Assembly (NCBI GenBank): GCA_031260665.1
Contig: JAISLD010000046.1
Span: 61,791-125,790, forward strand
DNA: 64,000 nucleotides
Direction: 5' to 3'
Source of the DNA: Oscillospiraceae bacterium
Lineage (GTDB): Bacteria; Bacillota; Clostridia; Oscillospirales; Ruminococcaceae
Below, one piece after another: positions 9,160-19,588 of the stretch (position 1 is the stretch's first letter; every line of letters starts with the position of its first letter). Position numbers and translations under genes: made by a program. The notes beneath the pieces are model-generated. The model saw nothing but the letters and a program-made list of their open reading frames with translations, did not search any database and was not told the origin of the DNA.

Positions 9160-10281
9160 TTAATATCTGTGTATTTCTCTTGCCGCTTGCTTTATCAAGT
9201 CGGCGGCTGTGATGATGTCCTCTTGAGTGGTGTGCTTTGAGAAGCTGACGCGGAACGCCTCTCCGCCTCTTGTCTCACCGACAAAAGAGGAGAACACGCC
9301 GCTTGACTTGCTTCCGCCGCAAGCCGAACCCGGCGAAGCCATAACGCCGTGCTGTGACAAGAAATTTGTCACGACCTCACCCGGTATGCCTTTGATACCG
9401 AGTGCGATGATGTGACTCGCAAAGTTCTCGCGGTTGAAGTTGTTGCCGGCAAACTCGCCGAAACCGCCGCCTTTTCGTTCACAGCTGACAATATAAACGT
9501 CCGCTTCGTCACTCAAAAGTTTCAAAAACAAATTAGAAAGTTCTGTGAAATGCGCGCCGTTGTAGTGATAATCGGCGATTGCGGCGGCAAAAGCAAGCGC
9601 GCTCTCCGCGGAGAGAGTGCCGGGTCGGATACCGCCTTGCTGACCGCCGCCATAGATTATCGGTGGTTGTCGAACCCCTTGCCTTATGAACAAGCCGCCT
9701 GTCCCTTTCAGCCCGTGGACTTTGTGTGCCGACACGCTTACCGTGTCGCCATAAAGCGGCGTCTTAAGGAACGCCTGCACTCCGTCAATGTGAACGCGAG
9801 TGTTTCGGTTTGCGCGTTTCACGGCGTTGTAAAGCCGCTTTGTGTCGGTGATGTATCCTGTTTCGTTGTTCACCGCCAGTGTTGTGACAAGAAACGTCTT
9901 GTCGGTCACGCGGGTTGACAAATCTTCGTTTGGTTTTACGCGAATGACGTCAAAGCCTTTGCTTTCAAGCACCTTTAACGGTTCGGATATGCTTTTGTGT
10001 TCAGCCGTCGTGGCGACTATCTCGCCTCTTTTGGAGGAGCTGAGCAGCGACAGCAACGCAAGATTGTTCGCTTCGGTTGCGCCTGAGGTCAGCACAAACC
10101 GCTCGTTGCTGAAGAATCTGCGGCTGATGTCCGCTACGGCGTCGTCAAACGCTTGCGCGGCGGCGATGCCTTGGCTGTGTAACGACGAGGGGTTCGCCCA
10201 AAACGTGTCGGCGGAGGCGCAAAGTGCCGCGAGGACAGCGGGCGAGGGCTTTGTGGTGGCGGCATTGTCGAGATATATCAT
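9160..10281 (-). CDS. Cysteine desulfurase (NifS/IscS-like, probable ThiI partner)
   Basis: MIYLDNAATTKPSPAV...TSGATEANNLAL...VSAHKVHGLKGTGGLFIR...ASPGSAC. Confidence 0.92.
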   Translation of the reverse strand: MIYLDNAATTKPSPAVLAALCASADTFWANPSSLHSQGIAAAQAFDDAVADISRRFFSNERFVLTSGATEANNLALLSLLSSSKRGEIVATTAEHKSISEPLKVLESKGFDVIRVKPNEDLSTRVTDKTFLVTTLAVNNETGYITDTKRLYNAVKRANRNTRVHIDGVQAFLKTPLYGDTVSVSAHKVHGLKGTGGLFIRQGVRQPPIIYGGGQQGGIRPGTLSAESALAFAAAIADYHYNGAHFTELSNLFLKLLSDEADVYIVSCERKGGGFGEFAGNNFNRENFASHIIALGIKGIPGEVVTNFLSQHGVMASPGSACGGSKSSGVFSSFVGETRGGEAFRVSFSKHTTQEDIITAADLIKQAAREIHRY

Positions 10282-10416
10282 TGTTTGGTTCTTGTTCTTT
10301 TCTAATTCTATTCTGATTCAATAGAGCATAACATTACTACTTTATTATAACCGAAAGGTCATAGGTTGTCAACAGTTTGCTTGCTACCTTTCGGACACCG
10401 AGTTTTCATAAAACAC

Positions 10417-10445
10417 TTGACATTGCGCAAAGAACAGTGTATACT
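10417..10445 (+). promoter_or_regulatory. Sigma-A-type promoter
   Basis: TTGACA-N17-TATACT upstream of GntR regulator. Confidence 0.75.
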
Positions 10446-10504
10446 AAGTGTGTTACTTGTGACAGTACACGACAGCACAGAATAATACAGAAAGGAGAAG
10501 CAAT

Positions 10505-10897
10505 GTGTTTAGACTGAATTTGCGTGGCGGTTCGCCGATATACGAGCAAATCGCGGAAAGTCTTACCGCTCTCATCGCCGAGGGTGCGCTGAAAGCGGAC
10601 GAGAAGCTGCCGTCGGTGCGTGAAACGGCGAAAGAATGTGGGCTTAACCCGAACACGGTGCAAAAAGCCTACAGCTTGCTTGAAGAACGCGGACTTATCT
10701 ACCCCGTTATGTCGAAAGGCAGTTTCGTGTCGCCGAGTGAGCGAGGGGTGAACTACGCGAAAGCAAAAGCGATAAACGAGGTGGCGGAGAAAGCCGCTGC
10801 CGCAAAACGAATCGGTGTGACTAAAAACGAAATCGACGTTGCGTTGAACGAAGTGTTCGACAGCCGGCGTTCAACTAAAGGAGGTGAGCCTGCTTGA
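10505..10897 (+). CDS. GntR-family regulator (YtrA-like)
   Basis: GTG start with AGGAG RBS; GGSPIYEQIAESLTALIAEGALKADEKLPSVRETAKECGLNPNTVQKAY. Confidence 0.92.
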   Translation: MFRLNLRGGSPIYEQIAESLTALIAEGALKADEKLPSVRETAKECGLNPNTVQKAYSLLEERGLIYPVMSKGSFVSPSERGVNYAKAKAINEVAEKAAAAKRIGVTKNEIDVALNEVFDSRRSTKGGEPA

Positions 10898-11796
10898 TTG
10901 AGGTAAAAAACGCGGTAAAGTCATTCGAGGGGAATCGCGCCCTTGACGGCATAAACCTGAACATAAACAGCGGCTGCGCGTTCGGGCTGCTTGGCAGCAA
11001 CGGAGCGGGAAAGTCAACGCTGCTTAGACTTATCAGCGGTATCTACACCGCGACAGAGGGCGAGATTATCGTAAACGGCGAGCCTGTATACGAAAACACA
11101 TCGGCAAAGCAGAAACTCGTGCTGATAGGCGACGAAACCATTCAGTGGAATAACTACACGTTAAATGAGATGAAAGAATTTCATAAGACATTCTACAATT
11201 CTTTTTCCGACACACGCTTCACTGACCTGTGGAACATAATGAAACTGCCGCTGAACAAAAAGCTGTCTACATTCAGCAAAGGAATGAAGCGGCAATCCGT
11301 TATGGTCTGCGCACTCGCTGTTCGTCCCGCTTATCTCTTTATGGACGAGGCGTTTGACGGACTCGACCCGACAATGCGGCTGATAGTGAGGCAAATGCTC
11401 TCCGAGGCAATGAGCGAAGCAGAGATGACGACGGTTATTTCATCTCACAATCTTAAAGAAATAGACGAGTTTTGCGACAAAGCCGCGCTTCTTCACAAAG
11501 GGAAGCTCGTGTTTGACCGCGAACTCGACAGCTTGAAGGGCGACATTCACAAATACCAAACGGTGTTCGCTAAAGAACCGACAGACGGTCAATTAGCGGA
11601 GCTTACTATTCTCAAGTCAGAGCAGCAAGGCAGCGTGACAAGTATGATTATACGCGGAAGCGAAAGCTTTGTTCGTCAAAAGCTCTCGGTGTTTGACCCG
11701 AAGTTTGTCGACATACTGCCGCTTACTCTCGAGGAGATATTTATTTATGAAATGGAGGCGATGGGATATGAATACACCGGCGGCATTGACTCCTGA
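10894..11796 (+). CDS. ABC transporter ATP-binding protein (YtrB-like)
   Basis: TTG start overlapping upstream stop; Walker A GSNGAGKST; STFSKGMKRQ signature; YLFMDEAFDGLD. Confidence 0.93.
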   Translation: MIEVKNAVKSFEGNRALDGINLNINSGCAFGLLGSNGAGKSTLLRLISGIYTATEGEIIVNGEPVYENTSAKQKLVLIGDETIQWNNYTLNEMKEFHKTFYNSFSDTRFTDLWNIMKLPLNKKLSTFSKGMKRQSVMVCALAVRPAYLFMDEAFDGLDPTMRLIVRQMLSEAMSEAEMTTVISSHNLKEIDEFCDKAALLHKGKLVFDRELDSLKGDIHKYQTVFAKEPTDGQLAELTILKSEQQGSVTSMIIRGSESFVRQKLSVFDPKFVDILPLTLEEIFIYEMEAMGYEYTGGIDS

Positions 11797-14128
11797 TATG
11801 CTCCGCTATCTCAAATTCAGGTGGAACACAGGGAAAACAACTCACGTTTTGTCGGCAATCTGCGCCCTCGCAAGTTTCCCGCTCATCTCAATCGGCGTGG
11901 TGATACTGACATATATAAGCGGCAGCCACAACAACCCGCTCAACTCGCTTGCCACTATCTGCATTGCGGTTGGTTCGCTTGCGCTTGAAGGTTCCGCTCT
12001 CATCACATTTATATCGGCTCTCATTCACTACGACTGGCTTCACAACCGCAATCTCTCCGATGTGAGGCTGTCACTGCCGATAAAACGCGGCACAATGTTT
12101 TGGGGCGACTTCATCTACGGTATAGTGCCGATAGTGGTGATGAACCTCATCACAGGCGCTTGCAGTATCTTTTTTTACGGGTTGTTCCGCGCCAAAGACG
12201 TCACAGACATAACCTACACCGTTGTGGGCAACGAATATCCTGTCGGGTTTCTTTTCGCCTTTTTGTTCACGCTTCTGCTGTCTGCGGTTGCTCTTTACGC
12301 AACGACCGTGTTTGTATCGACGCTTTGCGGTAAAGTCTTGTCCGCCGCAGGCTTCTCGATACTGCTGCAGATTCTTCTTCCGTGTTTTGTGCTGACTATC
12401 TGTGCGATATGGTTTGGCAAAACACCCGAGATTCCCTACTGGGAAACCGTGGTGGCGTACCTCGTGTCGTCGGTGTCGGTGCTTGGGATTTTGTTTGTAT
12501 CCCTCATCAGCTTCACCACGGGGACGAACTTCCTGTTCGGCGCGGGAGCGGACGGGATACCCTATATCCCGATACAGGTGCCGGGGATTGCAATCGCTTT
12601 TGTGCTTGTCACCGCGTTGTTTGCTTATGCCGCCTACCGAATCTCGCTGAAGCGCGCGGCTGAAAACACAGGCAAAGACTTCGCGTTCAAGATTGTTTAC
12701 CCCGTGTTCTTTGCTGTCTTGATGTTTGAGATAATCGCGGGCGTGTTTATCACGGTTCTGCGAAGCTCAATGAGCAACGGTATTACCGACTCGACCGTCG
12801 GTGTGCTTATCGGAATGATAATCGCCACGGTGTTCTTGTTCCTTGTCTGCACTATCACAAAGAACAGGGGCTTCAAGCACTTTGGGAAAGAACTGATTAG
12901 TTATCTCGTTATCCTCGCGGTATCTTGCGGCATTGGCTTTGGCTTGCCTGAAGCACGCGCGTTCGGCGCGGGCGACTATGTGCCTGACGCGGAGGACGTG
13001 AAGTCGATAAAGATAGACAATCTGCCGTTTCGCGGCGGCTCGCTTATGTACAACCCAATAATGCCGTACAATGACGCAGCAATCTTCACCGAACCCGAGA
13101 ACATCGAGGTGTTTATACGAAACGCGAAGATATCAATAGAGAACGGCAGCTTTGAAAGAAGCGGCAACTATCTTAAACAAACATCCGGTCGTATCGGCTC
13201 CTATCAAAGCGTCGTCTACACGTTGAAGAACGGCAGAGAAGTTCGCCGCAATCTCGCGTTTGACAGCGCGGAGTGCATTGACCTTATGCATCTCGCGTTC
13301 TCGAAAGAATACAACGAAAACTACTTCAATAGGTTTGAAGCCAATGTGCTTAACAGCAACTACAACGGTTATCACTTTCAGTGGGCTTCGATTAAATCCC
13401 TCAAAATGACCGAGAACGAGTGGCAGCAAAACAATGTCGGTGTTACTGATGAAGCCGCGATAATGAAAATCTATGAAGCGGTGAAAGCTGACCGAATGGC
13501 TGAAACCTATGAAGAATACTTTGACGCGGCAGGTCGTAAGGCTGCGGCTGTGCTTGAACTCAAGGGCAGGATAATCAAGCGCGGCGCACCTGACGGCGCG
13601 GGATATCCGCCTGAATCTATGTACGAAACCGGCGGTACGCTGATTATCCCCGATACCTACACACGGACAATCAAGGCGTGTGAAGAAGTGGGCTTGACGC
13701 TTAACTCACCCGAACAAGGCAAGTACGGCGGATATGGCAGCGAGTACGACGTCAGTGTTATAGACGACATCGGGGCGGACAACGAAAGGGAGCGAACGCT
13801 GTTCTTAAGCCTTGCTGTCGAAAACGGCACGATATCGGAAGAGGAGTTCAGGCAGGTTCTGTCGGAGGCGGTTATGACGAACGGAAAAGATTACGGGCGT
13901 TATTCGTTCAATCTCACATACGTTCAGCTTCAGATACCCGAGAAGTACAACGATGTGGTATCCAAGTGGTTCGATAACTCGCAAGACGCTGTAAGCAACC
14001 ACAACGGCTACTTTGGCGAAGATTACGCCGTTTACGACGATGCCTCTACTGTGAAAGCCGCTGTCACTGAATACAACAGCTACGTCGTAGACGACGCTTA
14101 TCCCGATGAAACTGTGTTTGAGGAATAG
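11768..14128 (+). CDS. ABC transporter permease (ABC-2-like) with large soluble C-terminal part
   Basis: Multiple TM helices, operon position after ATPase; start chosen at MNTPAALTPDM. Confidence 0.75.
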   Translation: MNTPAALTPDMLRYLKFRWNTGKTTHVLSAICALASFPLISIGVVILTYISGSHNNPLNSLATICIAVGSLALEGSALITFISALIHYDWLHNRNLSDVRLSLPIKRGTMFWGDFIYGIVPIVVMNLITGACSIFFYGLFRAKDVTDITYTVVGNEYPVGFLFAFLFTLLLSAVALYATTVFVSTLCGKVLSAAGFSILLQILLPCFVLTICAIWFGKTPEIPYWETVVAYLVSSVSVLGILFVSLISFTTGTNFLFGAGADGIPYIPIQVPGIAIAFVLVTALFAYAAYRISLKRAAENTGKDFAFKIVYPVFFAVLMFEIIAGVFITVLRSSMSNGITDSTVGVLIGMIIATVFLFLVCTITKNRGFKHFGKELISYLVILAVSCGIGFGLPEARAFGAGDYVPDAEDVKSIKIDNLPFRGGSLMYNPIMPYNDAAIFTEPENIEVFIRNAKISIENGSFERSGNYLKQTSGRIGSYQSVVYTLKNGREVRRNLAFDSAECIDLMHLAFSKEYNENYFNRFEANVLNSNYNGYHFQWASIKSLKMTENEWQQNNVGVTDEAAIMKIYEAVKADRMAETYEEYFDAAGRKAAAVLELKGRIIKRGAPDGAGYPPESMYETGGTLIIPDTYTRTIKACEEVGLTLNSPEQGKYGGYGSEYDVSVIDDIGADNERERTLFLSLAVENGTISEEEFRQVLSEAVMTNGKDYGRYSFNLTYVQLQIPEKYNDVVSKWFDNSQDAVSNHNGYFGEDYAVYDDASTVKAAVTEYNSYVVDDAYPDETVFEE

Positions 14129-14154
14129 GTCTTATGGGTTGACGGCTGTGGCGT

Positions 14155-14213
14155 ATATCCGAAGGTCAAGGGCGACCGGAAAGCCCTCGCCACTCCCGCA
14201 GGAGCGGAATCTT
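14155..14213 (-). repeat. Dispersed repeat family A, copy 3
   Basis: CCGAAGGTCAAGGGCGACCGGAAAGCCCTCGCCACTCCCGCAGGAGCGGAATC. Confidence 0.85.
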
Positions 14214-14450
14214 CGCTAAGCTGATTGTTAAAATTGTTGACATCGGTTACAGAGTGATAACAGACAAGGCTCCCCTCGGGGAGTCTTGTCCGCTTTTGTT
14301 CAATTTGACGGCAATGTGACGCTAAAATGAAATTATTCACAAAAACTTTTCAAAAACGGTTGATTTTTTATGAAATATGTTATATAATTGAGAAGCAAGT
14401 ATCTAACGACCCACGAGAGTGGACACACACTACATATTCAAAGGACAATT

Positions 14451-15653
14451 ATGCCGTTTTATGCTTACACCGCTGCAAACAGCACCGGTAAAATCGTAAA
14501 CGGGCGCGAGCGCGCCGATTCGCCTGATAACCTTAAAGAAAAGCTGAGAGAGCGCGGCATATTCGTCGCAAAGTATGAAGAAACGATGGTCGGCGCAACC
14601 AAAAAGGCGAAGTATAAGTTCAAAACCAAGAAGCTGTCGCTTCTTTGCCGTCAAATCGCTTCAATGCTTGAAGCGGGCGTTACGCTTGTCCGCGTAATGG
14701 GTATCTTGGTGACCCAAGAGGAGGACAAACGGGCGCAAGGCGTGCTGAAAGAGATGTACGAGGAGATTCAGCGAGGCAACTCGTTCTCCGACACGCTGAC
14801 CTCTCGCCCCGGTGTATTCCCCGACCTGTTCGTCAGCATGGTTATCGCGGGTGAAGCGGCAGGTAATCTCGACATAATTATGGCGCGTGTATCAGACCAC
14901 TACGCCAAAGAGAACAAGCTGAACAACAAAATCAAGGGCGCAATGATATACCCGATTATCCTCGGTGTGCTGATGGTCGGCGTTGTGCTTGTGCTGTTCA
15001 CGTTTGTGCTTCCTATGTTCATTGATATGCTGCCGAGTGAGGACGAAATCGCCCCGCTCACCAAAATCTTGCTGAACATAAGCGACTTTCTCACAAGCAA
15101 GTGGTACATACTGATTGCGGTAATTGTCGGGCTTGTCATCGGCAGCAAAGCCGCCCTCACCGTCCCCGTTGTTCGTTTGGGCTGGGACCGCATACTCTGC
15201 AAGTTCCCCAAAGTGGGGCCGCTCCTCATGACGATATACACGGCACGTTTTGCCCGCACAATGTCAAACCTGTTTGCTTCGGGCCTCCAGATAGTCGAGT
15301 GCTTAGAGAAAGCGATATGGGTTTGCGGCAACGCTTTCCTCATTGACCGCTTCCGTCACATAGTCGATGAAGTTAAGCGAGGCGAATCGATGAGTGAGGC
15401 GATAGTGCGCGAAAACCTCTTTGAAAACATATTCACGTCTATGATACTCATCGGTGAGGAATCGGGGCGGTTAGACGAAATGCTGCAGAAGTCAGCCGAC
15501 TATTACGACGAGGAATCGGACTCGGCTATCAGCAGGCTTGTCAGCATGATGGAACCGCTTATGATTATCGTAATGGGTATCGCGGTGGGCTTCGTTCTCG
15601 CCGGCATATTCCCGCTTATGTACGGTTCGTTCGCCGGGATTGCCGACAGCTAA
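14451..15653 (+). CDS. pilC: Type IV pilus inner-membrane protein PilC (GspF family)
   Basis: MPFYAYTAANSTGKIVNGRERA...LCRQIASMLEAGVTLVRVM...IGEESGRLDEMLQKSADYYDEE. Confidence 0.93.
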   Translation: MPFYAYTAANSTGKIVNGRERADSPDNLKEKLRERGIFVAKYEETMVGATKKAKYKFKTKKLSLLCRQIASMLEAGVTLVRVMGILVTQEEDKRAQGVLKEMYEEIQRGNSFSDTLTSRPGVFPDLFVSMVIAGEAAGNLDIIMARVSDHYAKENKLNNKIKGAMIYPIILGVLMVGVVLVLFTFVLPMFIDMLPSEDEIAPLTKILLNISDFLTSKWYILIAVIVGLVIGSKAALTVPVVRLGWDRILCKFPKVGPLLMTIYTARFARTMSNLFASGLQIVECLEKAIWVCGNAFLIDRFRHIVDEVKRGESMSEAIVRENLFENIFTSMILIGEESGRLDEMLQKSADYYDEESDSAISRLVSMMEPLMIIVMGIAVGFVLAGIFPLMYGSFAGIADS

Positions 15654-15719
15654 TCGCGCACGTTTCACTAAAGCGTTCTCAATTTAACCTATTTCATAAA
15701 CATTTCCGAGGGGGAAACT

Positions 15720-17321
15720 ATGGTTGTTGTCGACATCACGGACACCCACGTCAAGGTCGTGCAGGGGCACACACGCGGTAAGAACCTCATTATCACCGCG
15801 GTAAACGAACGCGAACTCCCACCTAACACGGTTTCTAACGGCTACATAAGCGATATGATGATTCTCGCAGGCGAAGTCTGCTCGCTTCTCGCGGAAACGA
15901 AGCTGATGAAAGAGCTGATTCACTTTCAAATCACATCGAGCGCCATTATCTACAAAGACATCACGATGCCGCTTCCGCGCCTTTCCGCTGACAACGAAAT
16001 CCTTGAGGGAATGGTAGCGAACGCAATCGGTATCTCGCAGGATTACAACGTCACCTACACGATTGTCGAGCAGCCGCTGATTGAGGGCGTCCGCAATATG
16101 CGCCTTGCCGTTCGTGCTTGCCCGCAAGAACTCGCCGATATGTACGTTGACCTTGCGAAGCAATCGGGAATCAAGCTGAAACGTATGACGGTCGCGTTCA
16201 ACTCAATGTCGCGTTACGTTGCGCACAACCCGCTCGCCTTCAAGAACCACATGCCGCTGATGATTGTGCAGCAAGCGGCAAGGTTTGTCAACATCTATCT
16301 CTACGAAAAGAGCTTCGCTACGGCTTCGCGTTATTCAATGGCAAACCCCGAGGATTACGCCGAGGGCGTCGATTACATCTCGCGCGCCGTGTTCGACAAC
16401 GTGTTCCACTTCCTTCACTTCACTGAGCAGGTTAAAGACCAAACAGCCGTTCGCGAAATGCAGTTCTTCGGCAACGTGACAGACCACGAAGCGTTTGCGA
16501 AATCACTTGTTTCGTTCGACTTGCCTGTCAAAGGGCTTGTTCGTCCGCTGAACGTGCGGATGACGAAGAACGCCAAAGCGACTGACTACCTGAACTACGT
16601 TGGTTTGTTCGGCGCATTCTATCCGCTTGACACCAAACTTGAGAACATCAACCTCCTTGAAAGCAACGACAGCCGTGCCGCAAGAGCGAACTCGCTGTTC
16701 TTTGCGGAACTCGCAATCGCGGCAGTAGCGGGTGCGATAGTCGTGGCGGGCGGTTACGCCGCGACACAGGTTTACAACAACAACCTGCAGTTAGAGTTGT
16801 CAATGCTGTCAACCGAATACGAAACAAACGGCGGCACCCGACACGCGGAAGAAGCGGCAATCAAGTCCGAGGCACTCGGCAAGTACGTCACCTACATCAA
16901 CCAAGTCGTCACGGCAAAAGACCTCTACGACTTCAAGCCGAAGCCGACCAACGCCGTCGTGAAGCACATCGACGAGTTTGCCAAAGCGGAGAACGGCATA
17001 TCGAGACGTACAGGCATATCGATGACGGGGTACACGGTGGAAGCGGATTTCTTGGCGAAATCCCCCGACGATGTGACAAAGTTTGTCGACAAGTTGCGTG
17101 ACGCGGGATACTTCATCGGTATCGACTACACGGGGTTCTCGAAGCACGAGCTTAACGATGTTGAAACGGCAGCCCTTGAAGAAGCAGTGGCGAAATCGGG
17201 CGGTTCCGCAATAAGCCCCGACATCTCCAAGAAGATAACCGATGAAATGCTGAAAGAATGGCCGTATCAGTTTACGCTGTCGATGAATGTTCAGGGGGGA
17301 CACAGCTTTGAAAAAGATTAA
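15720..17321 (+). CDS. PilM-PilN fusion (actin-like PilM domain followed by PilN-like INLL-TM-coil domain)
   Basis: VVVDITDTHVKVVQG; FQITSSAIIYKDITMPLP; then ENINLLESNDSRAARANSLFFAELAIAAVAGAIVVAGGY. Confidence 0.78.
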   Translation: MVVVDITDTHVKVVQGHTRGKNLIITAVNERELPPNTVSNGYISDMMILAGEVCSLLAETKLMKELIHFQITSSAIIYKDITMPLPRLSADNEILEGMVANAIGISQDYNVTYTIVEQPLIEGVRNMRLAVRACPQELADMYVDLAKQSGIKLKRMTVAFNSMSRYVAHNPLAFKNHMPLMIVQQAARFVNIYLYEKSFATASRYSMANPEDYAEGVDYISRAVFDNVFHFLHFTEQVKDQTAVREMQFFGNVTDHEAFAKSLVSFDLPVKGLVRPLNVRMTKNAKATDYLNYVGLFGAFYPLDTKLENINLLESNDSRAARANSLFFAELAIAAVAGAIVVAGGYAATQVYNNNLQLELSMLSTEYETNGGTRHAEEAAIKSEALGKYVTYINQVVTAKDLYDFKPKPTNAVVKHIDEFAKAENGISRRTGISMTGYTVEADFLAKSPDDVTKFVDKLRDAGYFIGIDYTGFSKHELNDVETAALEEAVAKSGGSAISPDISKKITDEMLKEWPYQFTLSMNVQGGHSFEKD

Positions 17322-18195
17322 CAAACCCTTAAAAATCACAATTATGGTCGTGGCAGTCGCCGCGATAGTCGGTGGCGGCGGATACAACTTTGTTTACAAC
17401 ACAGGTGTGGGTCAAATCAACCAGTCAAAGTTTGACATCGAGGCAAAGCAAGCCGAAATCGCTGCTCAAACCGCCGCTATTGCCGACAGCAACCAGCTCT
17501 CGTTGTCAATCGCAAACGCCGAGCCGCGTCTTGTCGAGGTCGAGAAGTTCTTTTATCCCGAGATGACCGACGTTGAGGCAAGCAAGTTCGTGTCCGACTT
17601 CCTTGAGGGGCGGTATTCGGATTTGATTGAATCATATACTGTAAGCAGAAACGCCGCAACGCTGATTCACAACGAACCGTATATCCCACCCGCAGACCCT
17701 GTTTACTTCCTCCGCGACTCATCAATACTGACGGGTGTGTTTGCGCAACAGCAAGAAGCCACGGTTGAGTTGCCGCCTCTCGCACAAAACGCGGACGGCA
17801 CGCCGATACTTTCGCTCCCCTCTGTTCCCAAGGCAGACGGTTCAGGCGACGTTCAGATTTTCCCCGAAGAACTGCCGAATTACATCAGAACCGCGAAAAT
17901 CTCGGCTGCAGAACGCCAAAAATTGATTGAAACCATTCGCTTTCAGCTTGAAGGCTATGAAATGGAAGTCGGCGCAATCAATGTGAACGCCAAGCTTCAC
18001 ATCACAAGCGTACAGTTTAATCAACTGCTGAAAGACTTGTGGGCGTTGCCTCACTGCACCGATATCCAGTTCAGCGATACAGTCGGCGGCAAAGAAACGA
18101 AGAAAGACGCGGACGGCAACGTCATTATCCCCGAAAAGGACATCACTATCACTCTTTACACGGTTCGTCCAATGGATAGAACTTCGGTGAATTAA
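17308..18195 (+). CDS. PilO-like type IV pilus assembly protein
   Basis: TTG start preceded by AGGGGGGA RBS; single N-terminal TM + coil; position after PilM/N. Confidence 0.6.
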   Translation: MKKINKPLKITIMVVAVAAIVGGGGYNFVYNTGVGQINQSKFDIEAKQAEIAAQTAAIADSNQLSLSIANAEPRLVEVEKFFYPEMTDVEASKFVSDFLEGRYSDLIESYTVSRNAATLIHNEPYIPPADPVYFLRDSSILTGVFAQQQEATVELPPLAQNADGTPILSLPSVPKADGSGDVQIFPEELPNYIRTAKISAAERQKLIETIRFQLEGYEMEVGAINVNAKLHITSVQFNQLLKDLWALPHCTDIQFSDTVGGKETKKDADGNVIIPEKDITITLYTVRPMDRTSVN

Positions 18196-18219
18196 CAATC
18201 GCAACGCAGATTCCCCATT

Positions 18220-18262
18220 GTCAGACGTATCGCAATAGCTTATTGCGTGTCTGGCACAGACC
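18220..18262 (-). repeat. Repeat module C copy with CGCAATAGCTTATTGCG dyad
   Basis: TGTGCCAGACACGCAATAAGCTATTGCGATACGTCTGACA (complement). Confidence 0.6.
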
Positions 18263-18273
18263 TGGTGACTATT

Positions 18274-18720
18274 ATGAAAAAGAAATTAGATAAAATCCTG
18301 TTCGGCAAAGCAATCGGACGTAAGAACAGGCGCGGTTTCACGTTGGTTGAGTGCGTTATGGCTCTCTTCCTCTTTGTCGTTATGGCGTCTATGGTTATGT
18401 CGATTCTGCTTGCGTCCGTACAGCAAAAGCGGTTGAACGACCAATACGAAAAGGCGCTCAACCAGTCGGCGGTGCAAAACGTCAAAACAGGCAACGCCAC
18501 GTTGTCGTCGTTCACGTCGGCAATCCCGACAGTCACCAACATCGCGACGTTCAGCTTTGTCGCCGGCACTCAACCTGCGCCGTCAGCCACAACGACGGCA
18601 CGCTTCCGGATTCAGCAAAAGCAAACGATAACAAGCATTGCTTCCGACAGCGACGCGAGAAGCGTTGAGGCAGGCACGATATGGCAGCCGTCACAGGCAA
18701 GTATCAGCAGTTTAGGATAA
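18274..18720 (+). CDS. Type IV prepilin-like protein
   Basis: RRGFTLVECVMALFLFVVMASMVMSILL. Confidence 0.88.
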   Translation: MKKKLDKILFGKAIGRKNRRGFTLVECVMALFLFVVMASMVMSILLASVQQKRLNDQYEKALNQSAVQNVKTGNATLSSFTSAIPTVTNIATFSFVAGTQPAPSATTTARFRIQQKQTITSIASDSDARSVEAGTIWQPSQASISSLG

Positions 18721-18732
18721 CGGGTGGGCACA

Positions 18733-19584
18733 ATGAAACGACCATTTAAGTCACGCAAAGGGTTTACGCTTGTCGAACTCATCTGTTCGCTTGCGCTTGC
18801 CGCGATAATCACATCGGGTGTTGCAATGCTGTTCAAGCCCGTGTCTGATTTGTCGGCGGCACTTTCGGGCGACGTTTATGCCGACACCGTGGCGAACGCC
18901 ACAGAGCGGTACATTATGCAGAAAGTGAACACCGCGAACCTCGGCAAGGTGCTCAACACGGCGTCGTTCACCACCGTCAACCCGTCCACATCGCCGTACC
19001 GCTTTGCCGCTGTCACGGTTCTTCCGCTTGCTTCGGGCGCGTCTTACAACGCCGCGGGGCTGACGGTGCAGTTTCCGCTCTCCACACCGACAGGCGTTGG
19101 CACAGCGACGGGCGTGCGTGTCTATGCTCTCCTTAACTTAGACGGAAGGCTCTACGACCTCGGCGACATCACAAACACTCTCGCTCCCATTTCGGGCGGC
19201 ACCTATTGGGGGCAAAGCGGCGCGCAAATAAACAGCAAGCTCAGCACTATCGCGAATCTTGAGCAGTACCGCGTGTTCCCAGACGCGTTCTACAACATCA
19301 ACGGCAACCCCGAAAACACGATTCGCGTTAACATTCACTTTGATAACGGCGTTGTTCAGTCGGGGACCAACACAGCGACCAGCCTTGCAACAATGAAGCT
19401 GACGACACTTGAACGAAAAGGTAGCAACTCGGCGTCGGGCGGTCACCGCGACACAAGCTTTGCGCTTCTTTCCGCCACACCCGGCAATATGACCGAAACA
19501 AGCCTGACCAACCTCGTTGCGGCAGCCACAATGACAACCGCCGCTAAAACTGCCGACAACGTACTGATTCTCTACTTTAGGTAA
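18733..19584 (+). CDS. Type IV prepilin-like protein
   Basis: RKGFTLVELICSLALAAIITSGVAMLF. Confidence 0.88.
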   Translation: MKRPFKSRKGFTLVELICSLALAAIITSGVAMLFKPVSDLSAALSGDVYADTVANATERYIMQKVNTANLGKVLNTASFTTVNPSTSPYRFAAVTVLPLASGASYNAAGLTVQFPLSTPTGVGTATGVRVYALLNLDGRLYDLGDITNTLAPISGGTYWGQSGAQINSKLSTIANLEQYRVFPDAFYNINGNPENTIRVNIHFDNGVVQSGTNTATSLATMKLTTLERKGSNSASGGHRDTSFALLSATPGNMTETSLTNLVAAATMTTAAKTADNVLILYFR

Positions 19585-19588
19585 CTTT

